64,000 bases of DNA, taken from assembly GCA_017432325.1 (NCBI GenBank), contig JAFRJJ010000082.1:1-64000 (forward strand), written 5' to 3'. This document shows, piece by piece, positions 43,062 through 53,797 of this stretch; position 1 is the first letter of the stretch, and each line of letters begins with the position of its first letter. The notes beneath the pieces were generated by a model, which saw nothing but the letters and a program-made list of their open reading frames with translations, made no database searches and was not told the DNA's origin. The position numbers and the translations under genes are program-made. The DNA comes from Solobacterium sp. (GTDB lineage: Bacteria; Bacillota_I; Bacilli_A; Erysipelotrichales; Erysipelotrichaceae).

Positions 43062-44332
43062 GATTTTCAGCAATTAATCTTGGCTGTAAAGTCAATGCGT
43101 TTGAAACGGAAAGTGTTGCCGGCATGCTCGAACAGCGCGGACATACCCGTGTTGAGCCGGACGAAGACAGCGATGCCTGTCTGATTTTTACGTGTGCCGT
43201 AACAAATACGGCAGCTGCCAAAAGCAGGCAGATGATCCACCGCATGCGCAAGCGGAATCCGGATGCTGTCCTTGTCGTTGCAGGCTGCTACGCGCAGATC
43301 GATCCGGCAGCCCTGAAAACAGCCGACGTGCTGGTCGGAACCGCGCATAAAATGAATATCCCGGATTATATCGATTCATTCCGGGAGAACCATATCCGTA
43401 TCTCGGAGCCTTCGGAAACGGACAGGCCGCCGTTTGAACCGATGACCGTGGACCGTTTTGAGCACCAGACCCGGGCATACCTGCGTATCCAGGACGGATG
43501 CAACCAGTTCTGCACGTACTGCATCATCCCGTATGCAAGAGGCAGGGAGCGCTCAATGGATCCGGATATGGCTGTCCGTGAAGCCGTGAGGCTTTCCCGT
43601 TCGCATCATGAGATCGTGCTCACCGGCATCCATACCGGCAGATACGGCAGGGAACACGGTGTTACCCTGGCACAGTTAATGAAGCGGATCCTGAATGAAG
43701 CGGACGAACTGCAGAGACTGCGTATCTCTTCGATCGAGATCACGGAACTGGATGACGAGTTTGTAGAGCTCATGAAAAATGAACCGCGGATCGCCCGCCA
43801 CCTGCATATCCCGCTGCAGGCAGGAAGTGACCGGATTCTTGAACTGATGCATCGTCCCTATGATACGAATGCGTATTATAATAGGATGGAGGAGATCAGA
43901 AACGCTGTACCGGATCTTTCCGTGTCATGCGATCTCATGACCGGATTCCCGACCGAGACCGATGAGGACCATCAGGACGCGCTTGCCTTCCTGAGAAAAT
44001 GCCGGTTCTCGTTCATGCACGTATTCCCGTATTCCATGCGTGAGGGAACAGCGGCTGCGGCGATGAAACAGCAGGTCCCTTCACAGGTCAAAAAACAGCG
44101 CACCGCGGACTGCATCGCGCTGTCACAGGAACTCTATGATGCATACAAGACATCATGGCTGAACAGAAGCGCGGAAGTGATGTGCGAGACGGTCCGGGAC
44201 GGTTGGACCAGAGGCTACACATCCCAGTATATCCCCGTCATGATCGAAGGGGAGTTTGAATCAGGAACCATGGTCCTCACAGATCTGACCGGACTCAGGG
44301 ACCATCAGGTTTACGGAAAGAGGCATATATGA
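43058..44332 (+). CDS. mtaB: tRNA t6A37 methylthiotransferase MtaB
   Basis: MtaB is a radical-SAM methylthiotransferase that makes ms2t6A37 in tRNA. Of 424 aa, the N-terminal UPF0004 cluster cysteines are in NLGCKVN, TCAVTN and AGCYAQ, the radical-SAM cluster is CNQFCTYC with IIPYARGRERS, and a TRAM-like C-terminal segment follows. The order and spacing fit the family. It overlaps murE, which is an unusual neighbour. Confidence 0.95.
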   Translation: MRFSAINLGCKVNAFETESVAGMLEQRGHTRVEPDEDSDACLIFTCAVTNTAAAKSRQMIHRMRKRNPDAVLVVAGCYAQIDPAALKTADVLVGTAHKMNIPDYIDSFRENHIRISEPSETDRPPFEPMTVDRFEHQTRAYLRIQDGCNQFCTYCIIPYARGRERSMDPDMAVREAVRLSRSHHEIVLTGIHTGRYGREHGVTLAQLMKRILNEADELQRLRISSIEITELDDEFVELMKNEPRIARHLHIPLQAGSDRILELMHRPYDTNAYYNRMEEIRNAVPDLSVSCDLMTGFPTETDEDHQDALAFLRKCRFSFMHVFPYSMREGTAAAAMKQQVPSQVKKQRTADCIALSQELYDAYKTSWLNRSAEVMCETVRDGWTRGYTSQYIPVMIEGEFESGTMVLTDLTGLRDHQVYGKRHI

Positions 44333-45768
44333 AACTGACGGAATTATTTGAACAGGTACCTGATATAGAGATCAGAAGTTTGATGGCTGACAGCCGGAAG
44401 AAGCGCCCGGATTCCATCTTTTTCTGTGAAAAGGGAATGATGTTTGACGGACACAGGTTTGTCGACCAGGCAATCGAGAACGGCGCGAAGGTCATCGTGC
44501 ATTCCGAGCCGATCGCAAACAAGCATCCGGATATCACCTATATCCGAGTCAAGGATGTCAACTCCGTATTCAACCGTGTAGCTGACGCGTTCTACGGATA
44601 TCCTTCCCACCGTCTGACGATGTACGGTGTAACGGGAACCAACGGCAAGAGCTCAACAGCCTGCATCATCCGGGATATCCTGAATGATTATTCGCCGACC
44701 GGCTATATCGGAACGATCTCCATCGCGTACGGAAACGTCAAGCTTCCGCCGCTGCTGACGACGCCGAATATCGATGACCTGCACGGCATCCTGAGTGATA
44801 TGGTGGCCGCAGGGATCAAGAACTGCGCGCTGGAAGCGTCTTCCATCGGCATTGAACAGGGAAGAGTCGACAGCATTGATTTTGACGCTGCGATCTTTAC
44901 GAACCTGACACATGACCATCTGGACTATCACGGGACGATGGAGAACTACTTTGCCGCAAAGAAAGAACTGTTCGACAGCCTGAAACCGGAAGCGGTCGCC
45001 ATTACAAACGCGGACGATCCTTACGGAATGAAGATCGTTGCCGACTGCAAATGTCCTGTCGTTACATATGGTATCGACAATGAAGCCGATTACCGTGTCA
45101 CAAAATATCAGCTGATGAAGGATAAGACAGTCTTTACACTGAAATGCAACGGCATGGAATATGAGATGGAAACGAACCTTGTCGCAAAGTTCAACATCTA
45201 TAATCTCGTAGGCGCGATCGCCGCATTGAACCAGAAGGGTCTGAGCATTACACAGATCCTGGATAAGATCGGTCATATCAATCAGATCGAAGGACGTATG
45301 GAACGGATCAATCTTGGACAGCCGTTCAACATCCTGGTCGATTTTGCCCATACACCCGACGGGATCACGAAACTCTGCTCCTATGCGGCTGCCATTACAA
45401 AGAAGGACAACCGGATCATTGCAGTGACCGGTTCAGCCGGCAAGCGCGATACCGCGAAGCGTCCGGTATTCGGGCAGATCCTTGATAAATACGCGGATAT
45501 GATCATCCTGACCGAAGATGATCCGCGTGACGAGCAGATCATCGATATCTGCAATTCCATTGCCGCAGGCATCAAAAACACGAATTATATCATCGTGGAA
45601 GACCGCTATGACGCGATACGTCAGGCGATCGAAATGGCGGAAAGCGGTGACTGCGTGCTTCTGATGGGCAAGGGTGACGAAAAGTTTATCTACCGCGAAT
45701 ACGGAAGAGAACCATATGAAGGCGATGACGCGATCGCCGTTGAAATACTGAAAAAGTACTGTCTTTAG
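44329..45768 (+). CDS. murE: UDP-MurNAc-tripeptide synthetase MurE
   Basis: MurE adds the third residue (Lys or meso-DAP) to UDP-MurNAc-Ala-Glu in peptidoglycan synthesis. Of 479 aa, ATP motif [13 protein letters not shown] is near residue 104, HDHLDYHGT in the middle, and DFAHTPDG late. The specificity box reads DDPR (397-400), between the DNPR of meso-DAP enzymes and the DDPN/DDPA of Lys enzymes, so the third residue cannot be called. It is fused in transcription to mtaB and is 10 bp before deoC, away from other mur genes. Confidence 0.94.
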   Translation: MKLTELFEQVPDIEIRSLMADSRKKRPDSIFFCEKGMMFDGHRFVDQAIENGAKVIVHSEPIANKHPDITYIRVKDVNSVFNRVADAFYGYPSHRLTMYGVTGTNGKSSTACIIRDILNDYSPTGYIGTISIAYGNVKLPPLLTTPNIDDLHGILSDMVAAGIKNCALEASSIGIEQGRVDSIDFDAAIFTNLTHDHLDYHGTMENYFAAKKELFDSLKPEAVAITNADDPYGMKIVADCKCPVVTYGIDNEADYRVTKYQLMKDKTVFTLKCNGMEYEMETNLVAKFNIYNLVGAIAALNQKGLSITQILDKIGHINQIEGRMERINLGQPFNILVDFAHTPDGITKLCSYAAAITKKDNRIIAVTGSAGKRDTAKRPVFGQILDKYADMIILTEDDPRDEQIIDICNSIAAGIKNTNYIIVEDRYDAIRQAIEMAESGDCVLLMGKGDEKFIYREYGREPYEGDDAIAVEILKKYCL

Positions 45769-45778
45769 GAGGACGAAC

Positions 45779-46414
45779 ATGAAGCGCAGCAAGTACATTG
45801 ACCACACACTGCTGAAAGCAGACGCAACAAAGGAAATGATCCTCAAACTGTGCAGCGAAGCAAAGGAATATGACTTTGCGTCTGTCTGCGTCAATCCGTG
45901 CTGGATCGAAACGGCTAAGGAAGCACTGGCCGGATCGGATGTCATGACATGCGTCGTCATCGGTTTCCCGCTCGGTGCCATGACAACTGCCGCTAAGGTC
46001 TTTGAAGCGAAGGATGCCGTTGAGCGGGGCGCGGATGAAGTCGACATGGTCATCAACATCGGCAAGCTCAAGGATCAGGATGATGCATATGTCACGGAAG
46101 AGATCAGAGCGATCAAGGAAGCTGTCGGGGATCATACACTCAAGGTGATCATCGAGGCATGCCTGCTGAGCGATGAAGAAAAGATCCGCGCATGCAAAGA
46201 TGCTGAAGCTGCCGGAGCAGATTTCGTCAAGACAAGCACGGGATTCTCTCTGCACGGAGCTACGATCGAAGATGTCAGACTGATGAAGGAAACAGTTGGC
46301 GACCGTCTGAAGGTCAAGGCTGCCGGAGGCGTCCGTACCGGGGAAGACATGGACAACATGATCGCTGTCGGTGCTGAGCGCATCGGTACAAGCGCAGGGA
46401 TCAAACTGATGTAA
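45779..46414 (+). CDS. deoC: Deoxyribose-phosphate aldolase
   Basis: DeoC splits 2-deoxyribose 5-phosphate into glyceraldehyde 3-phosphate and acetaldehyde. The 211 aa contain [19 protein letters not shown], the Schiff-base lysine in DFVKTSTGF and the phosphate motif KAAGGVRT. It starts after AGGAGG, ten bp behind murE. It would handle the deoxyribose released by the phosphorylases in the nucleoside island, though no deoB lies in the window. It ends the rsmE-mtaB-murE-deoC operon at a terminator. Confidence 0.96.
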   Translation: MKRSKYIDHTLLKADATKEMILKLCSEAKEYDFASVCVNPCWIETAKEALAGSDVMTCVVIGFPLGAMTTAAKVFEAKDAVERGADEVDMVINIGKLKDQDDAYVTEEIRAIKEAVGDHTLKVIIEACLLSDEEKIRACKDAEAAGADFVKTSTGFSLHGATIEDVRLMKETVGDRLKVKAAGGVRTGEDMDNMIAVGAERIGTSAGIKLM

Positions 46415-46418
46415 TGTG

Positions 46419-46446
46419 AAAGGGATGCAGACATGCATCCTTTTTC
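46419..46446 (+). terminator. Terminator after deoC
   Basis: GGATGC (46423-46428) and GCATCC (46435-46440), extended by A-T pairs, with TTTTTC following. Confidence 0.88.
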
Positions 46447-46550
46447 AATGCGGCAGACTGCCGGAAAATGTTCTGAAATACGGCATTGCAATTGAGAAAA
46501 GTGTTTGATACTATATTAAGTGCTTTCGCGTACGGAAAGGGGGGTTGAAA

Positions 46551-46730
46551 ATGTCCAGAGTTGTTGTGAAAGAAAATGAGAATCTCGATGATGCACTGCG
46601 CCGCTTCAAGCGTCAGGTATCACGTAATGGAACCCTTGCCGAAGCGCGCAAGAGAGAGTATTACGTAAAGCCGGGCGTCAAGAAGAGACTCAAGCGTGAA
46701 GCTGCACGTAAGAACAGAAAACGCAAGTAA
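46551..46730 (+). CDS. rpsU: 30S ribosomal protein S21
   Basis: This 59-aa basic protein begins [19 protein letters not shown] and ends in [15 protein letters not shown]. The start at 46551 follows a run of six Gs (GGGGGG), a strong ribosome-binding site. In Bacillus and E. coli rpsU is linked to dnaG-rpoD or yqeY; here it precedes phoH. It has its own terminator at 46736. Confidence 0.97.
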   Translation: MSRVVVKENENLDDALRRFKRQVSRNGTLAEARKREYYVKPGVKKRLKREAARKNRKRK

Positions 46731-46735
46731 TCAGG

Positions 46736-46785
46736 AAAAGAAGCAATGCTTCTTTTTTTGTACATCAGATGATGTGTATTATAAT
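46736..46785 (+). terminator. rpsU terminator overlapped by the phoH promoter
   Basis: AAAAGAAGC and GCTTCTTTTTTT form the terminator (46736-46759). The promoter for phoH, TTGTAC (46758-46763) and TATAAT (46780-46785), 16 bp apart, begins in its T-run. Confidence 0.8.
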
Positions 46786-46807
46786 GGACCTGTGAAGGAG
46801 GCTTCCC

Positions 46808-47764
46808 TTGGAAACTCATACGATACATTTTGAAGGAATGACTGCGGCGCAGGCACAGTGCTTCTCCGGCAGTCAGGATAAAAATCTGAATACCCTGTCA
46901 GAACTGTTCGGAACCGATATCATCTTCCGGGATGATACGGTCACATTCAGATGCCGGGACGAACAGACCGAACAAATCACACTTGCTTTGCACGCGCTCT
47001 ACCAGGTCGCCGCAAAGGAACGGTCATTATCCAACAGCGATGTGATCTATGCTTACCGCATGGCCTTAAAAGGCAAGGAAGCGGAATTTGAAGAATTATC
47101 ATCCATAGTCGTCGGACGCACACTGTCCGGCAGGCCGGTCATGCCCAAAACAGCCGGTCAGCTGGAATTCGTCAAGGCGATGCAGACATATCCGATCGTT
47201 TTCGCGATCGGTCCGGCAGGAACCGGAAAAACATATCTGGCAGTCATACAGGCTGTCTCCATGCTGAAAAAAGGCGATGTCAAAAGGATCGTCCTGACCC
47301 GTCCCGCTGTTGAAGCGGGCGAGAACCTCGGCTTTCTGCCGGGTGACCTCAAGGAAAAGGTCGACCCGTATCTGACACCGCTGTATGATGCCCTGCATGA
47401 TATGCTTGGCAATGAACAGACCGACCGCCTGATCGAAAAAGGCTCCATTGAGATCGCGCCGCTGGCATATATGCGCGGACGCACACTGGATGATTCGTTC
47501 GTCATCCTGGATGAAGCCCAGAACACGACGCCTTCACAGATGAAGATGTTCCTGACGCGCCTGGGCATGCATTCCCATATGGTCATCAACGGTGATATCA
47601 CGCAGATCGACCTCAAATTCGGCGCAGTGAGCGGACTTGTCGAAGCGGCAGGCATTCTGAAGAACATCAAAGAGATCGGCATGATCAGGCTCAGCGGGGA
47701 TGACGTGGTGCGTCATCCGCTGGTGCAGAAGATCATCGAAGAATACGAGAAAGCAGGCAGATAA
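46808..47764 (+). CDS. phoH: PhoH-like ATPase
   Basis: This 318-aa P-loop protein of the PhoH family is linked to RNA metabolism together with YbeY. The start is a TTG (46808) just after AAGGAGG; no ATG fits as well. The Walker A GPAGTGKTYLA is near residue 137, with LTRPAVEAGENLGFLPGDL and the Walker B/helicase-like VILDEAQNTTPSQMKMFLTRLG. The stop overlaps ybeY by one base. The exact substrate RNA is not known. Confidence 0.94.
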   Translation: METHTIHFEGMTAAQAQCFSGSQDKNLNTLSELFGTDIIFRDDTVTFRCRDEQTEQITLALHALYQVAAKERSLSNSDVIYAYRMALKGKEAEFEELSSIVVGRTLSGRPVMPKTAGQLEFVKAMQTYPIVFAIGPAGTGKTYLAVIQAVSMLKKGDVKRIVLTRPAVEAGENLGFLPGDLKEKVDPYLTPLYDALHDMLGNEQTDRLIEKGSIEIAPLAYMRGRTLDDSFVILDEAQNTTPSQMKMFLTRLGMHSHMVINGDITQIDLKFGAVSGLVEAAGILKNIKEIGMIRLSGDDVVRHPLVQKIIEEYEKAGR

Positions 47765-48219
47765 TGGAAATCACACTGATCAACAGGACCAACCAGGATA
47801 TGGAGCAGTACGCTCCTCTGTTTCATGAAATAGCCTCCAGTGCAGAGCGTGTGCTGGAGCTGGATGATACGTGCATCATCAGCGTGACCTTTGTGCGCTC
47901 TGCCGCGATCCACCGGATCAACCGTGACTACAGGGGGATCGACCGTCCGACGGATGTCATCAGTTTTGCGGTCAGGGACGACACAGACGGATTTGAAGAT
48001 GTGGAAGAGGAAACGGACCTCGGAGACATCTTTATCAATATCAATTATGCCAAGCGCCAGGCAAAGGAATACGGGCACAGTGAGAAGCGGGAGATCTGTT
48101 TCCTGTTTACACACGGTCTGCTGCACTGCCTGGGATATGACCATATGACGGAAAAAGACGAAAAAGAGATGTTCGCACTGCAGGACAGGATCCTTGATCC
48201 GATCGTGAGCAGGACATGA
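47764..48219 (+). CDS. ybeY: Endoribonuclease YbeY
   Basis: YbeY is a zinc-dependent RNase needed for 16S rRNA 3'-end maturation and ribosome quality control. The 151 aa carry the zinc motif HGLLHCLGYDH, with three His, near residue 118, and RGIDRPTDVISF, which is conserved. It starts on the last base of the phoH stop and overlaps dgkA by four bases, so the block phoH-ybeY-dgkA-cdd-era is one operon. Confidence 0.96.
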   Translation: MEITLINRTNQDMEQYAPLFHEIASSAERVLELDDTCIISVTFVRSAAIHRINRDYRGIDRPTDVISFAVRDDTDGFEDVEEETDLGDIFININYAKRQAKEYGHSEKREICFLFTHGLLHCLGYDHMTEKDEKEMFALQDRILDPIVSRT

Positions 48220-48560
48220 AGCAGAAGTTTCTTCCGGCATTCAGGGGACTGTTTTCAGACGGCCTGAAGGATCCGGGGATCCGTACCCAGATCATCCTTG
48301 CCGTCCTGGCTGTATGCGCCGCTTTTATTCTGCGCCTGAGCGCGATGGAATGGTGCGCCGGGATCATCTGCGCGGGCATGGTGATCGCGACTGAGATCCT
48401 GAATACAGCAGTCGAAAAGCTGTGCGATCTTTATTCGGAACAATATGATGAACGGATCCGGGTGATCAAAGACCTGGCAGCCGGCGCGGTGCTTGCGGCA
48501 TCGATCGCCGCGCTTGCAGTGGCTCTGATCATTCTGGCAGGACATATCGGAGGTTTATGA
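48216..48560 (+). CDS. dgkA: Diacylglycerol/undecaprenol kinase
   Basis: This small 114-aa integral membrane kinase is of the DgkA family; in Firmicutes it phosphorylates undecaprenol. It has three hydrophobic helices and the active-site stretch EILNTAVEKLCDLYSE. The overlap with ybeY and cdd on both ends is the usual Firmicute arrangement. Confidence 0.92.
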   Translation: MKQKFLPAFRGLFSDGLKDPGIRTQIILAVLAVCAAFILRLSAMEWCAGIICAGMVIATEILNTAVEKLCDLYSEQYDERIRVIKDLAAGAVLAASIAALAVALIILAGHIGGL

Positions 48561-48961
48561 TGACAAAGGACGAACTGATCAGCGAAGCGTTCAAAGCGAT
48601 GGAAAACGCTTATGCTCCGTATTCCAATTACCATGTCGGGGCATGTGTTGAAACGACGGACGGAAAACTGTTTTACGGCGCAAACATTGAAAATGCTTCA
48701 TACGGCGCAACGATCTGTGCCGAGCGCAACGCGGTATTTGCGGCATATTCCAACGGATACCGCAAGGAGCAGATCAAAGCGCTCGCGATCGTCAGCGACG
48801 GGGACAGGATCGCCGCCCCATGCGGTATCTGCCGCCAGGTACTCAGTGAGCTGGTCGGACAGACGATGCCGATCTATCTTTCAAACGGCAGAAGTGAAAT
48901 GATGACCAGCATTGAAAAACTGCTTCCGATGCAGTTCGGAATGGAGGACGTGATCCGATGA
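48557..48961 (+). CDS. cdd: Cytidine deaminase (second copy)
   Basis: This 134-aa enzyme has the canonical form: ANIENASYGATICAERNAVF, with zinc Cys and catalytic Glu in CAE, and PCGICRQVL with the two other zinc Cys. It sits in the conserved dgkA-cdd-era cluster, so it is the housekeeping copy, while the gene at 25240 is the diverged one. The start can be either of two ATGs 3 bp apart. It overlaps era by four bases. Confidence 0.95.
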   Translation: MMTKDELISEAFKAMENAYAPYSNYHVGACVETTDGKLFYGANIENASYGATICAERNAVFAAYSNGYRKEQIKALAIVSDGDRIAAPCGICRQVLSELVGQTMPIYLSNGRSEMMTSIEKLLPMQFGMEDVIR

Positions 48962-49845
48962 AGAGCGGATTCGTGGCTTTGGCAGGCAGACCGAATGCCG
49001 GCAAAAGCACGCTTCTCAACGGCCTTCTTTCGGAAAAGATCGCGATCGTCTCCAGCAAGCCGCAGACAACAAGAAGCCAGATCAGGGGTATCCTGACGAC
49101 TTCGGAAGGACAGATCGTATTCACTGACACACCCGGTATCCATAAGGCAAATACCCGCCTGGAAAGCAGGATGAACAAGGAAGCTGCCGATGTGATCCAG
49201 GGAGTGGATGTGATCTATTTGGTCGTCGACGGAACAAGAACATTCGGAACAGGTGATGAATATGTGCTCCGCATGGTGAAGAATGCCGGAGTACCTGTTT
49301 TTCTGATACTCAACAAGATCGATCAGATGAAAAAGGAAAAGGTGCTCAAGGTCCTGCAGTCCTGGCAGTCCCGGTATGAATTCGCGGAATTTTTTCCGCT
49401 GTCGGCACTGAAGCAGAACGACTTTACGGACCTGATCACCACGACGATGAATTATCTTCCCGAAGGTGACTATATGTACCCGGAAGAGATCACAAGCGAC
49501 GGTCCCATCAGGTTCCGCATCGCCGAGATCATCCGTGAGAAGATCCTGATCTGCACCGATGAAGAGGTTCCCCATGCCTCGGCAGTCGTTGTGGAAACGA
49601 TGGAGACCGAAGGGGATGTCTGCTATATCCAGGCGCTTGTACTGGTGGAAAAGCAGGGCCAGAAGGGGATCCTGATCGGCAAACAGGGAAGCATGCTGAT
49701 GAAGATCACATCCATGGCAGCCAAGGAGATCGGACAGCTGCTTGGCATGAAAACAGAACTTGAACTGTTTGTACGCGTAGAAGAAGAATGGCGTGACCGT
49801 GACGCAAGGATCACGGAATACGGATACGGAAATATCGATGAATGA
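48958..49845 (+). CDS. era: GTPase Era
   Basis: Era binds the 3' end of 16S rRNA and couples 30S assembly with growth. Of 295 aa, the G1 motif GRPNAGKSTL is near residue 8, G3 DTPGIH is in place, G4 NKID is present, and the C-terminal KH domain contains IGKQGSMLMKI. It overlaps cdd upstream and recO downstream. Confidence 0.97.
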   Translation: MKSGFVALAGRPNAGKSTLLNGLLSEKIAIVSSKPQTTRSQIRGILTTSEGQIVFTDTPGIHKANTRLESRMNKEAADVIQGVDVIYLVVDGTRTFGTGDEYVLRMVKNAGVPVFLILNKIDQMKKEKVLKVLQSWQSRYEFAEFFPLSALKQNDFTDLITTTMNYLPEGDYMYPEEITSDGPIRFRIAEIIREKILICTDEEVPHASAVVVETMETEGDVCYIQALVLVEKQGQKGILIGKQGSMLMKITSMAAKEIGQLLGMKTELELFVRVEEEWRDRDARITEYGYGNIDE

Positions 49846-50584
49846 TACGACAGAAGTAATGATCCTGAAGCAGACGGACTACCGGGAACGGGCAGCCCTC
49901 GTCACTGTGCTTTCGAAGGAATACGGTAAACTGACGCTGAGTGCGGAAGGGGTCAGAAAGCTCACCAGCAAAAATGCCGGCGCGCTGATCCCTTGCACAA
50001 AAGCATCTGTTACGATCGACTACAGTGAAGGACGGACGATGTTCCGTCTGAAAGGCGCAAGAACGGTGAAGGCGTATAAGAACATCCACAGCGACCTGGT
50101 GCTGTCCGCAGCAGCAGGTGTTTTAAGTGAGATCGCGGATCAGATGACCTATACCGATCATGATATCCTGGCAGCTGTCGATACATATACGCTCCTTGAA
50201 GAGGCCATGGATCTGCTGGAAAAAGGTGAGCAGTCCGATACAGTGCTGGCATTATTTCTTTCGACAATGATGAAAAATGCCGGCATGAGCCCGAATGTCG
50301 ACGAGTGCGTCATGTGCGGACGCACGAATGCCGCGGCAGTTTCCGTCAGGGACGGCGGTTTCCTGTGTGACCGGTGCGCAGCACAGGCAGGTGTTCCGCC
50401 GCGTTCCGTTACGGAACTGAAACGCTTCCGTCTCATCAGCAAAGCCGAGCTGAAGCATTATCCCATCGTGAAGGAAAGCACAGAGCGGACCATCGAAGAT
50501 CTGACGCTTCTGCTTGAAATACTGAACCGGCATGCGGGTATTGAAATCCGCAGTTTTTCCTTATATCAAAGGGTTTTCCATTGA
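49838..50584 (+). CDS. recO: DNA repair protein RecO
   Basis: RecO works with RecR to load RecA on SSB-coated DNA. The 248-aa protein starts at 49838 inside the era end. It has the N-terminal OB-fold (MILKQTDYRERAALVTVLSKEYGKL), a helical domain and a zinc site with CVMCG and CDRCA. The promoter of glyS overlaps its stop codon. Confidence 0.92.
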   Translation: MNDTTEVMILKQTDYRERAALVTVLSKEYGKLTLSAEGVRKLTSKNAGALIPCTKASVTIDYSEGRTMFRLKGARTVKAYKNIHSDLVLSAAAGVLSEIADQMTYTDHDILAAVDTYTLLEEAMDLLEKGEQSDTVLALFLSTMMKNAGMSPNVDECVMCGRTNAAAVSVRDGGFLCDRCAAQAGVPPRSVTELKRFRLISKAELKHYPIVKESTERTIEDLTLLLEILNRHAGIEIRSFSLYQRVFH

Positions 50585-50609
50585 ACGGGCCCCCGGTTGG
50601 TGCTATACT
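50581..50609 (+). promoter_or_regulatory. Promoter of glyS
   Basis: TTGAAC (50581-50586) and TATACT (50604-50609) are 17 bp apart. The leader is too short for a T-box. Confidence 0.75.
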
Positions 50610-50646
50610 TCGAATATTAGCGTACTAGAAAGGATACGGTATTTTC

Positions 50647-52020
50647 ATGGAGAAAACATTTGATAAAATCGTTTCACATGCCAAAAATACGGGCTTTGTA
50701 TTCCAGGGCTCCGAGATTTACGGCGGTCTGTCCAATACGTGGGATTACGGTCCGTACGGCGTTATGCTGAAAGACCACATCAAACGTGCATGGCAGAAGA
50801 AATTTATACAGGAAGATCCGAACAATGTTGAAATACAGGCAGCGATCCTGATGAATCCGAGAGTCTGGGAGGCTTCCGGACATCTGAAGGGATTCTCTGA
50901 TCCTCTGATGGACTGCAGACAGTGCAAGACCAGACACAGAGCAGATCAGCTGATCGAAACGTTCACCAACGGCGCAGTGTCGCCGGAAGGCTGGACAAAT
51001 GAGCAGATGGAGAACTATATTCACGAGAACCATATCCCGTGTCCTGACTGCGGTGCGCATGATTTCACGCCGATCCGTCAGTTCAACCTGATGTTCAAGA
51101 CATTCCAGGGAACACTGGAAGACGCCAAGAGCACGATCTACCTGAGACCGGAAACGGCACAGGGTATGTTCGTTGACTTCAAGGGTGTACAGCGCGCTTA
51201 CAGAAAGAAGCTGCCGTTCGGCATCGGTCAGATCGGCAAATCTTTCCGCAATGAGATCACACCGGGCAACTTTATCTTCCGTACACGTGAATTTGAGCAG
51301 ATGGAAATGGAATTCTTCTGCAAGCCGGGTACAGATGATGACTGGTTTCCTTACTGGCGCCAGTTCTGCATGGACTGGATCCTGAGCCTGGGCGGAAATC
51401 CGGAAAACCTGCGTTTCCGCGATCACGAAAAGGAAGAGCTCAGTTTCTATTCCAAGGCAACTACAGATATCGAATACAGATTTCCGTGGGGCTGGGGCGA
51501 GCTCTGGGGCATTGCGGACAGGACCGACTATGACCTTGGACAGCACCAGAAATTCTCAGGCGAGAATATGGAATATCTCGATCCGATGACCAACGAGAAA
51601 TACCTGCCGTATGTCGTTGAACCGGCAGTCGGCGTAGAACGTCTGTTCTTCATGTTCTTCACGGACGCATATGACGAGGAAGTACTTGAGAACGGCGATA
51701 CACGCATCGTCATGCATTTCCACCCGGTACTCGCGCCTGTCAAGGCTGCGATCCTGCCGCTGAGAAAGAAGTACGCTGATCTGGCAAAACAGATCAGGAA
51801 AGATCTCTCCTATGACTTTGAATGCGATTATGATGAAGCCGGCTCGATCGGCAAGCGCTACCGCCGTCAGGATGAGATCGGTACACCGTTCTGCATTACG
51901 ATCGATGAACAGTCTGTTGAAGACGGTACAGTTACGATCCGTTACCGTGATTCCATGGCTCAGGAACGTATGACCGTCGAACAGGTAAGAGAAAAGATCT
52001 GTCAGGAGATCCGTTTCTAA
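50647..52020 (+). CDS. glyS: Glycyl-tRNA synthetase, dimeric class II type
   Basis: This 457-aa single-chain enzyme charges tRNA-Gly. Its class II core shows [27 protein letters not shown] (motif 2 zone), [11 protein letters not shown] and [11 protein letters not shown] (motif 3). The anticodon-binding domain is at the C-terminus. CRQC and CPDC pairs (residues about 96-140) suggest a metal site. It is the eukaryote-like alpha2 type and not the alpha/beta GlyQ-GlyS type. It is followed by dnaG in the same direction. Confidence 0.96.
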   Translation: MEKTFDKIVSHAKNTGFVFQGSEIYGGLSNTWDYGPYGVMLKDHIKRAWQKKFIQEDPNNVEIQAAILMNPRVWEASGHLKGFSDPLMDCRQCKTRHRADQLIETFTNGAVSPEGWTNEQMENYIHENHIPCPDCGAHDFTPIRQFNLMFKTFQGTLEDAKSTIYLRPETAQGMFVDFKGVQRAYRKKLPFGIGQIGKSFRNEITPGNFIFRTREFEQMEMEFFCKPGTDDDWFPYWRQFCMDWILSLGGNPENLRFRDHEKEELSFYSKATTDIEYRFPWGWGELWGIADRTDYDLGQHQKFSGENMEYLDPMTNEKYLPYVVEPAVGVERLFFMFFTDAYDEEVLENGDTRIVMHFHPVLAPVKAAILPLRKKYADLAKQIRKDLSYDFECDYDEAGSIGKRYRRQDEIGTPFCITIDEQSVEDGTVTIRYRDSMAQERMTVEQVREKICQEIRF

Positions 52021-52039
52021 GACAGAGGAAAGGACATTG

Positions 52040-53797
52040 ATGCCGAGGATCAGTGAAGAGGAAATCAGTGAACTGCGTTCAAGGGCAGATATTGTGGATG
52101 TGGTAGGACACTATCTGCAGCTGCACAGGAAAGGAAAGTCCTATGTAGCCCTCTGTCCGTTTCATGATGACCATTCGCCGTCAATGTCAGTATCACCGGA
52201 ACGGCAGATCTATAAATGCTTCGTCTGCGGTGCCGGCGGAAATGTGTTTTCGTTTGTCCAGAATTTTGAAAAGGTCAGCTATCCGGAAGCAGTTGCGAGG
52301 GTAGCGGACCTGGTAGGTTTTGAACTGTCGGAAAAACCCCAGGCTGTCCAGAAGACAGCCGATCCGTACAGGGAGAGACTTTACGGTCTGATGAATGAAA
52401 CGATCCGTTTCACGATGTATCAGATCAACACGGCCGAAGCATCTCTGGAAAAGAAATATCTGGAAGACAGGGGCCTGGATGAGGAGATCCGCCAGAAGTT
52501 TGAGATCGGATTCAATCCGGGCAATGACCAGCTGTATAAATTTCTGAAAGCAAAAGGATATGAGGACAGCGATATGACCGCGTGCAATGTCGTCCGTTCC
52601 TCATCATCCGGCGTTCATGATGTATTCGCACAGAGGATCACATTCCCGATCCATGATCCGTCCGGAAATCCGATCGGTTTTTCAGCCCGTACGATCAATC
52701 CCGACAACAGCTCCAAGTATATCAATACGAATGATACCGTGCTGTTTCATAAAAGCGATGTCGTATACAACAGCCACAGGGCGAGGAACGAAGCGAGAAG
52801 AAGCGGCAGGATCTATGTGTGCGAAGGCGTCACGGATGTTATTGCGTTCGCAAGGGCAGGCATGGAAAATGCGGTATGTACACTCGGTACATCCTGCACC
52901 GAAAGCCAGATCCGGCAGATCAAACGTCTGTCCATGAAAGTTGTCTTCTGCTATGACGGCGATGAAGCCGGCCAGTCAGCGACGATGCGGGCGGCTAAAA
53001 TGGCCCGGAAAGAGGGCTGTGATGTCACGGTCATTGATAACCGCACAGGTCTTGACCCGGACGAACTGATCCGCTCACGCGGAACCGAAGCATTGAAGCA
53101 GATGGTCTCAAACGAGATCAGCTGGATGGAGTTTGTACTTGCTTATCTCCGGAAGCATACAAACATGTCAAACTATCTGGAGAAAAAAGAGATGGTAAAA
53201 CGGGCTCAGGCGGAGATCGCTGAGCTTGATGATGAATTTGACCGGCAGCACTTTACAAAAGAGCTTTCCGAAATGACGGGTTTCCGGATCGACTACACGC
53301 CCGGAACCAAGCGTAAGATCTATACAACGGAAACGCTCCAGAAGGCAGGTGCCCCGGATGGAACAAGGCAGGCTGAAGATCTGATCCTGGCGATGATGCT
53401 GAACAGCTCGCAGGCCTGCAGAAGATTTGAAGAAAAACTCGGCTTTTTGCCTGAGGCCGACAGGAATGCAGCAGCGATGATGCTGGTAGACGGTGGTCGT
53501 AACAGTGTTATCGACGCGGCGGCGCTCATTGACAGTACAACTGATGTCAAAATGAAGGAACTGATCGCATATATTGCATCAACGGCAGAAGACATGCCAT
53601 ACGATGAAAAGATCATGGACGGAGCGATCAGAAAGATCATGATCAGTGTCAAAAGCGCCCAGGCCGATGCATTCCGTGATTCACTGCAGCAGCCGATGAA
53701 TGCGGAGAGCTTTGCGGTGATCTCGCGCGAATATCAGGAATGTCTGAGAGACCTACGGAGGTATATTGATGAAGACAACAGCGAACAATTTGATTGA
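52040..53797 (+). CDS. dnaG: DNA primase
   Basis: DnaG lays down RNA primers at the fork. The start at 52040 follows GAGGAAAGG and gives 585 aa. The zinc ribbon is CPFHDDH with CFVCGAGG (about residues 39-66). The Toprim core shows [16 protein letters not shown] and [12 protein letters not shown]. The C-terminal helicase-binding part is divergent. It overlaps rpoD, giving the classic dnaG-rpoD pair; rpsU, the usual third gene, is 5 kb away. Confidence 0.96.
   Translation: MPRISEEEISELRSRADIVDVVGHYLQLHRKGKSYVALCPFHDDHSPSMSVSPERQIYKCFVCGAGGNVFSFVQNFEKVSYPEAVARVADLVGFELSEKPQAVQKTADPYRERLYGLMNETIRFTMYQINTAEASLEKKYLEDRGLDEEIRQKFEIGFNPGNDQLYKFLKAKGYEDSDMTACNVVRSSSSGVHDVFAQRITFPIHDPSGNPIGFSARTINPDNSSKYINTNDTVLFHKSDVVYNSHRARNEARRSGRIYVCEGVTDVIAFARAGMENAVCTLGTSCTESQIRQIKRLSMKVVFCYDGDEAGQSATMRAAKMARKEGCDVTVIDNRTGLDPDELIRSRGTEALKQMVSNEISWMEFVLAYLRKHTNMSNYLEKKEMVKRAQAEIAELDDEFDRQHFTKELSEMTGFRIDYTPGTKRKIYTTETLQKAGAPDGTRQAEDLILAMMLNSSQACRRFEEKLGFLPEADRNAAAMMLVDGGRNSVIDAAALIDSTTDVKMKELIAYIASTAEDMPYDEKIMDGAIRKIMISVKSAQADAFRDSLQQPMNAESFAVISREYQECLRDLRRYIDEDNSEQFD

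Noticed and set aside
50585..50646. T-box in front of glyS
   Set aside because: The leader is about 30 nt, with no T-box core and no terminator.
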